Below, piece by piece: positions 61,095 to 64,000 of a DNA stretch of 64,000 nt; position 1 is the first letter of the stretch, and every line of letters begins with the position of its first letter. This DNA comes from Amylostereum areolatum (lineage: Eukaryota; Basidiomycota; Agaricomycetes; Russulales; Stereaceae). The position numbers and the translations under genes are program-made. The stretch spans positions 116,118 to 180,117 of the forward strand of contig SAXG01000084.1 in assembly GCA_012932865.1 (NCBI GenBank), given 5' to 3'. The notes beneath the pieces are model-generated. The model was not told where the DNA came from. It did not search any database and saw only the letters and a list, made by a program, of their open reading frames with translations.

Positions 61095-61376
61095 CTAGGG
61101 AAAAGGGAAGAGAAACACTGTCCTTATATACAAGTGGGAACGATGGTGCGATGCGATGCGATAGTGGTGCGAGCGGGGGGGAACAATAGGAAAGGAGTCA
61201 TGGGGCGGAGGACGAAGGTCCGGAGCAGTGATGTCATAGATAAGGATGCGGAACCCCGCTCGGAAGTCCGGGCAATGACGTCGTTGAAGCATGTGATGCA
61301 AGGGAAAGTCATGTGCCGTGACACGTCGCGTGTACGAGGTCTGCAAACGAAGAGAGAAATGGAGCGATCCGTGACA
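60956..61376 (-). repeat. 5' LTR of chromovirus
   Basis: 421 bp; carries the element promoter. The minus-strand TATATAA box is at 61130-61124, and the predicted RNA start is near 61097. Confidence 0.97.
61124..61130 (-). promoter_or_regulatory. LTR TATA box
   Basis: TATATAA on the minus strand. The start of the self-primer complement lies 33 nt downstream, a normal TATA-to-start distance. Confidence 0.8.
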
Positions 61377-61883
61377 ACCTCCCTCGACCATGGAAATGTG
61401 CTCACCTTATCAGCACAACGTCCGCCTATGATTCAATGACCATTCCCTCCGAAGCTCCGTAAATACGAAAGGTCTCGTCGGAGGAACAGCCAGAGTGACC
61501 GTGAAGACGACAGCTTGAAGACGCCAATGATGCCGTTGGACAAGAGTGGGAAAAGCAGGCCGGGTGCGAGAGGGATGAGCGAGGTTGGTTTATGGCTTCG
61601 TCAGGACTCAGAACGCAGTGTTATATGACCCAGGCTTGGACTGGTCTGGCTGTGAGACATGGGGAGAGGTGAGGCGGGGGTATTGTTCGTTGAAAGGAAC
61701 CCATACTGAGGATAAGATGGCGGGGTACACATGGAGTGAATCGCGGAGCTGGTATGAACCGTAGGTGCCTTAGTTGAACTTTCGAGTCGTTGAAGGGGAC
61801 GGACGGCGACGACGAACGAACTCGTTCTGCGCCGATTCTGCGCCGCCGATGGCCATGGCCGGATCTGGCTAGTCTGTGCCTAA

Positions 61884-62757
61884 GTGCGAGGGGCCGACCG
61901 TTGCTCGACCTTCGGTGTTAACACGTTGCACGTGATCTCACCAGTATCGACACGTGTCGCTCGCGTTGGACCGTTGGCATCTCTCCGTCTCACAATACTA
62001 CAACTGGCAGCTTGTCTCTGACGAGAACACCATCCCAACATAAAGTATTCCCTTCTTATTCTTCTCCCTCTTCCTGCTTTCACAGCTACAAAACCCATGG
62101 TGAGTGTTGAACATTGACTCCCGCAGTATATATGTGCGGAACTTGACGAAGCTTGAGGTATTTCCCAGGCCGTGAGCTATGGAATACGTCTTCCCATCCT
62201 AAACCAGTCCCCTGTGAGGTGTGCATGAGTTGGACAGCCTGACTGGTGTACTGATACTCGAGGATATCTGTCCTCGGCGAGTCGGCCCCAGTCTCGGAGA
62301 GCTGGAAGTCAACCTTTTGACCTCTAAGTACCCTGGCACCAGTCAAATTCTGGCGCCTTCGATGCTGAGAACTTACAAGTTCCCTTTCTCGGCAAGTACA
62401 TGTGCGTTCCTCGCCCCATTAAAAGGTAGTAGGTACATATCTCAGACTGACTTTTCAATCCTAGTTGAAACGGCATCCACCTCGACTTTGGCCTCAAGAT
62501 AGACATGTTCAGGTATGTGTGTACGCACGATTTACCTTTACGGGCGTCAAACATATAGTTTTCCGTGATGCGCTGTACAGAGTTGAGCAAAGGCAATGGC
62601 TTGGGAGGTTTGAGCACTCGTTCGGAGTCATCGGACGACGCAGAGGAGTACCGGAATTGGTCGGAATACGTAGCGTAGCCAATGAGAAGCGTGAGAAAAT
62701 CTCTATCGCCGCGTCGCGACAACTTGAAGGTCGAGCAACGGTCCGCCCCCCGCGCAT
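61884..62757. repeat. inverted repeat pair, about 30 bp arms, 874 bp apart end to end
   Basis: The left arm at 61884-61913 (GTGCGAGGGGCCGACCG..) and the right arm at 62726-62757, read on the minus strand, agree over the core GACCGTTGCTCGACCTTC exactly and over about 28 positions with one gap and a few mismatches. No target duplication is clear. Possibly a non-autonomous element; the 49-bp hairpin repeat begins 11 bp beyond the right arm. Confidence 0.5.
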
Positions 62758-62767
62758 ATGAACAGAC

Positions 62768-62816
62768 TTTAAACAGAACGACTATCTTCTGTTTGAAGGC
62801 TGGCTACGAGAGACTA
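62768..62816 (+). repeat. 49-bp dispersed hairpin repeat, copy 2
   Basis: Inverted relative to copy 1 at 26882-26930, with one mismatch. Weaker similarity continues upstream through CCCGCG in both copies, so the shared unit is larger than 49 bp. Confidence 0.7.
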
Positions 62817-64000
62817 GATCTGGCCGGCTTCGCCGCTTCGGGCATTGTTCCGCATCTTCCTTTGGAGTGACGGCGCACAGGACGAGGACAAGACAAGACC
62901 TTCCGAGCTCCGCTGTCGTCTAATCGTCCTACTCTGGTTCTCCAGCGCAGAATTTTCATGCGCATATATCCAACAATCCCCTGTTTTTGAATGCCACGAC
63001 GAAGGATACACGACTCAAGGTTTCAACTTAGTACATGCATTACCCCCTCCCCTCCTCTCGTCTCAACTGTTCATGGTGGTCTCCGCACTCCAGCAGGGGT
63101 GTTTGTTTCAACGACAGGTTTCGATTCAAAGCGCCCTCTGACGCTTGCGGTAAGGACTGTGGATCCATCGGTCCCCGGCGATCCCTCACGCTTTCATCTC
63201 GGTCAACATTGAACACCTGGTCATGAGGGTATTTCCCCCTGCTCGTGACTATCGCTCGCTCGCCCACTTTCACAGACTTCTCGAGGCAAGCTCACGCATC
63301 CACCAGTCGAGCTCGGATTGCCCATATCCGAACGAACCGCCTTCGGAAATCTCACCTGTTCCATGTCCAAGCGACCGGAGAGCCGTCACCTACGCCGCTC
63401 TGAGCTGAACCTCTGGACCAAACTTACTTTCCAATGGACAGCACATTTGGTTGGAAAGCAGATAAAGTGAGTGAACGGCCCGAATCTCCAAACCCATCCA
63501 GTTTGAATCTAAATTTCAGTTCAAACCACGCCTCACACGACGTCCCCGTTTCCCTTAGAACTACCATCCACCTCGCCCACCCCTCGCCCACCCCGACGCG
63601 CTTGTCTACGCTCTCTAGAACTACCCCATTCTTCACCTATCACAAACTCCTATGTTACCCCACCTCTGCTAATACTATGAGTCCATCGTTCATTTCTCAT
63701 GCTCTCGAGTTTCACAACTTCCGCGTGTCCCCCTTCTCATCGTCGTTCTCGTTGAAGAAGTTCGCAGCTGACTGAAGAAACGCGCCGCAGTGTCCCGCTC
63801 TCGTACGTGCTTGGATGCCAGTTGATGCCTCTGACGCTGACAATTGATCCCCGGCCTCTCCCCCCTCAAGTCATCCCAATTCTTTTTCCCTCGCCGCACC
63901 CGGACTTCCATACACGGTTTACGGAAGCTCTCTCTACGCGAAATTTGCAACTCTACTCAATCCCGCCCTTCAACTTCGGCTGCTCCCAGCATCCTCCGCT

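Larger units (their letters stand above)
54272..61381 (-). mobile_element. Ty3/gypsy chromovirus, complete structure, minus orientation
   Basis: Two 421-bp LTRs (54277-54697 and 60956-61376) with TGTCA..TGACA ends differ at only two positions and are flanked by a perfect 5-bp duplication, ACCTC (54272-54276 and 61377-61381). Internal order on the minus strand: primer-binding site, ATG-free leader, Gag with a zinc knuckle, protease, reverse transcriptase, RNase H, integrase, chromodomain, polypurine tract. The integrase-chromodomain order marks it as a chromovirus. Near-identical LTRs indicate recent insertion. Gag and Pol are broken by four single-base insertions, so this copy cannot make intact proteins unless the assembly is in error at those sites. 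Confidence 0.97.
61382..64000. other. right-end region with inverted and dispersed repeats, no confident gene
   Basis: No frame shows a domain. Fragments with protein-like sequence include 61880-62098 minus (ending PKVEQRSAPRT) and 62682-62870 plus (NLKVEQRSAPRAYEQTLNRT). These are two arms of an inverted repeat rather than separate genes. Past 62870 there is nothing I can name. Confidence 0.4.

Overview
The window looks like nuclear DNA of a filamentous basidiomycete, probably an Agaricomycete. Introns are short (about 50-80 nt) with GT..AG ends. Third codon positions of real genes favour C/G. Two large TPR-CHAT proteins carry the PQGHPDR-type repeats familiar from mushroom genomes, and a chromodomain-bearing Ty3/gypsy element is present. 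Everything here comes from reading the sequence; no searches were run.

Layout. 1-1403: a decayed minus-strand gene fragment and an LTR/promoter-like tail. 2116-5508 (minus): TPR-CHAT gene A. 6358-8832 (minus): copy A of a degenerate multi-exon gene family that recurs at 39422-41678, about 43880-44370 and about 47082-47273; a possible small secreted protein lies antisense inside copy A. 8833-18520: GC-rich DNA with no gene I can defend. 19146-20192 (minus): FYVE zinc-finger gene. 21523-22560: nested inverted-repeat elements, including a 504-bp MITE with an 8-bp target duplication. 22961-23352 (minus): candidate three-exon small gene. 34304-37153 (plus): a 12-exon half-size ABC transporter whose exons join into one 727-codon frame. 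48997-52249 (plus): TPR-CHAT gene B, paralogous to A with the same four-exon plan. 54272-61381: a complete chromovirus with 421-bp LTRs, ACCTC target duplications and a minus-strand coding region. 61382-64000: further inverted and dispersed repeats.

The points I find most interesting are these. (1) The retroelement shows an 11-nt self-primer signature: its primer-binding site is exactly complementary to sequence 33 nt downstream of the LTR TATA box. (2) The 1350-nt leader from that predicted RNA start to the first Gag AUG contains no ATG in any frame, yet it lies in one coding-like frame, continuous with Gag except for a single TAG. (3) TPR-CHAT gene B carries five nearly identical 135-bp TPR units, while the same units in A are old and diverged. 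The two TPR-CHAT proteins resemble putative caspase-like immune or cell-death effectors with a repeat sensor. That role is inferred from the family and is not shown here.
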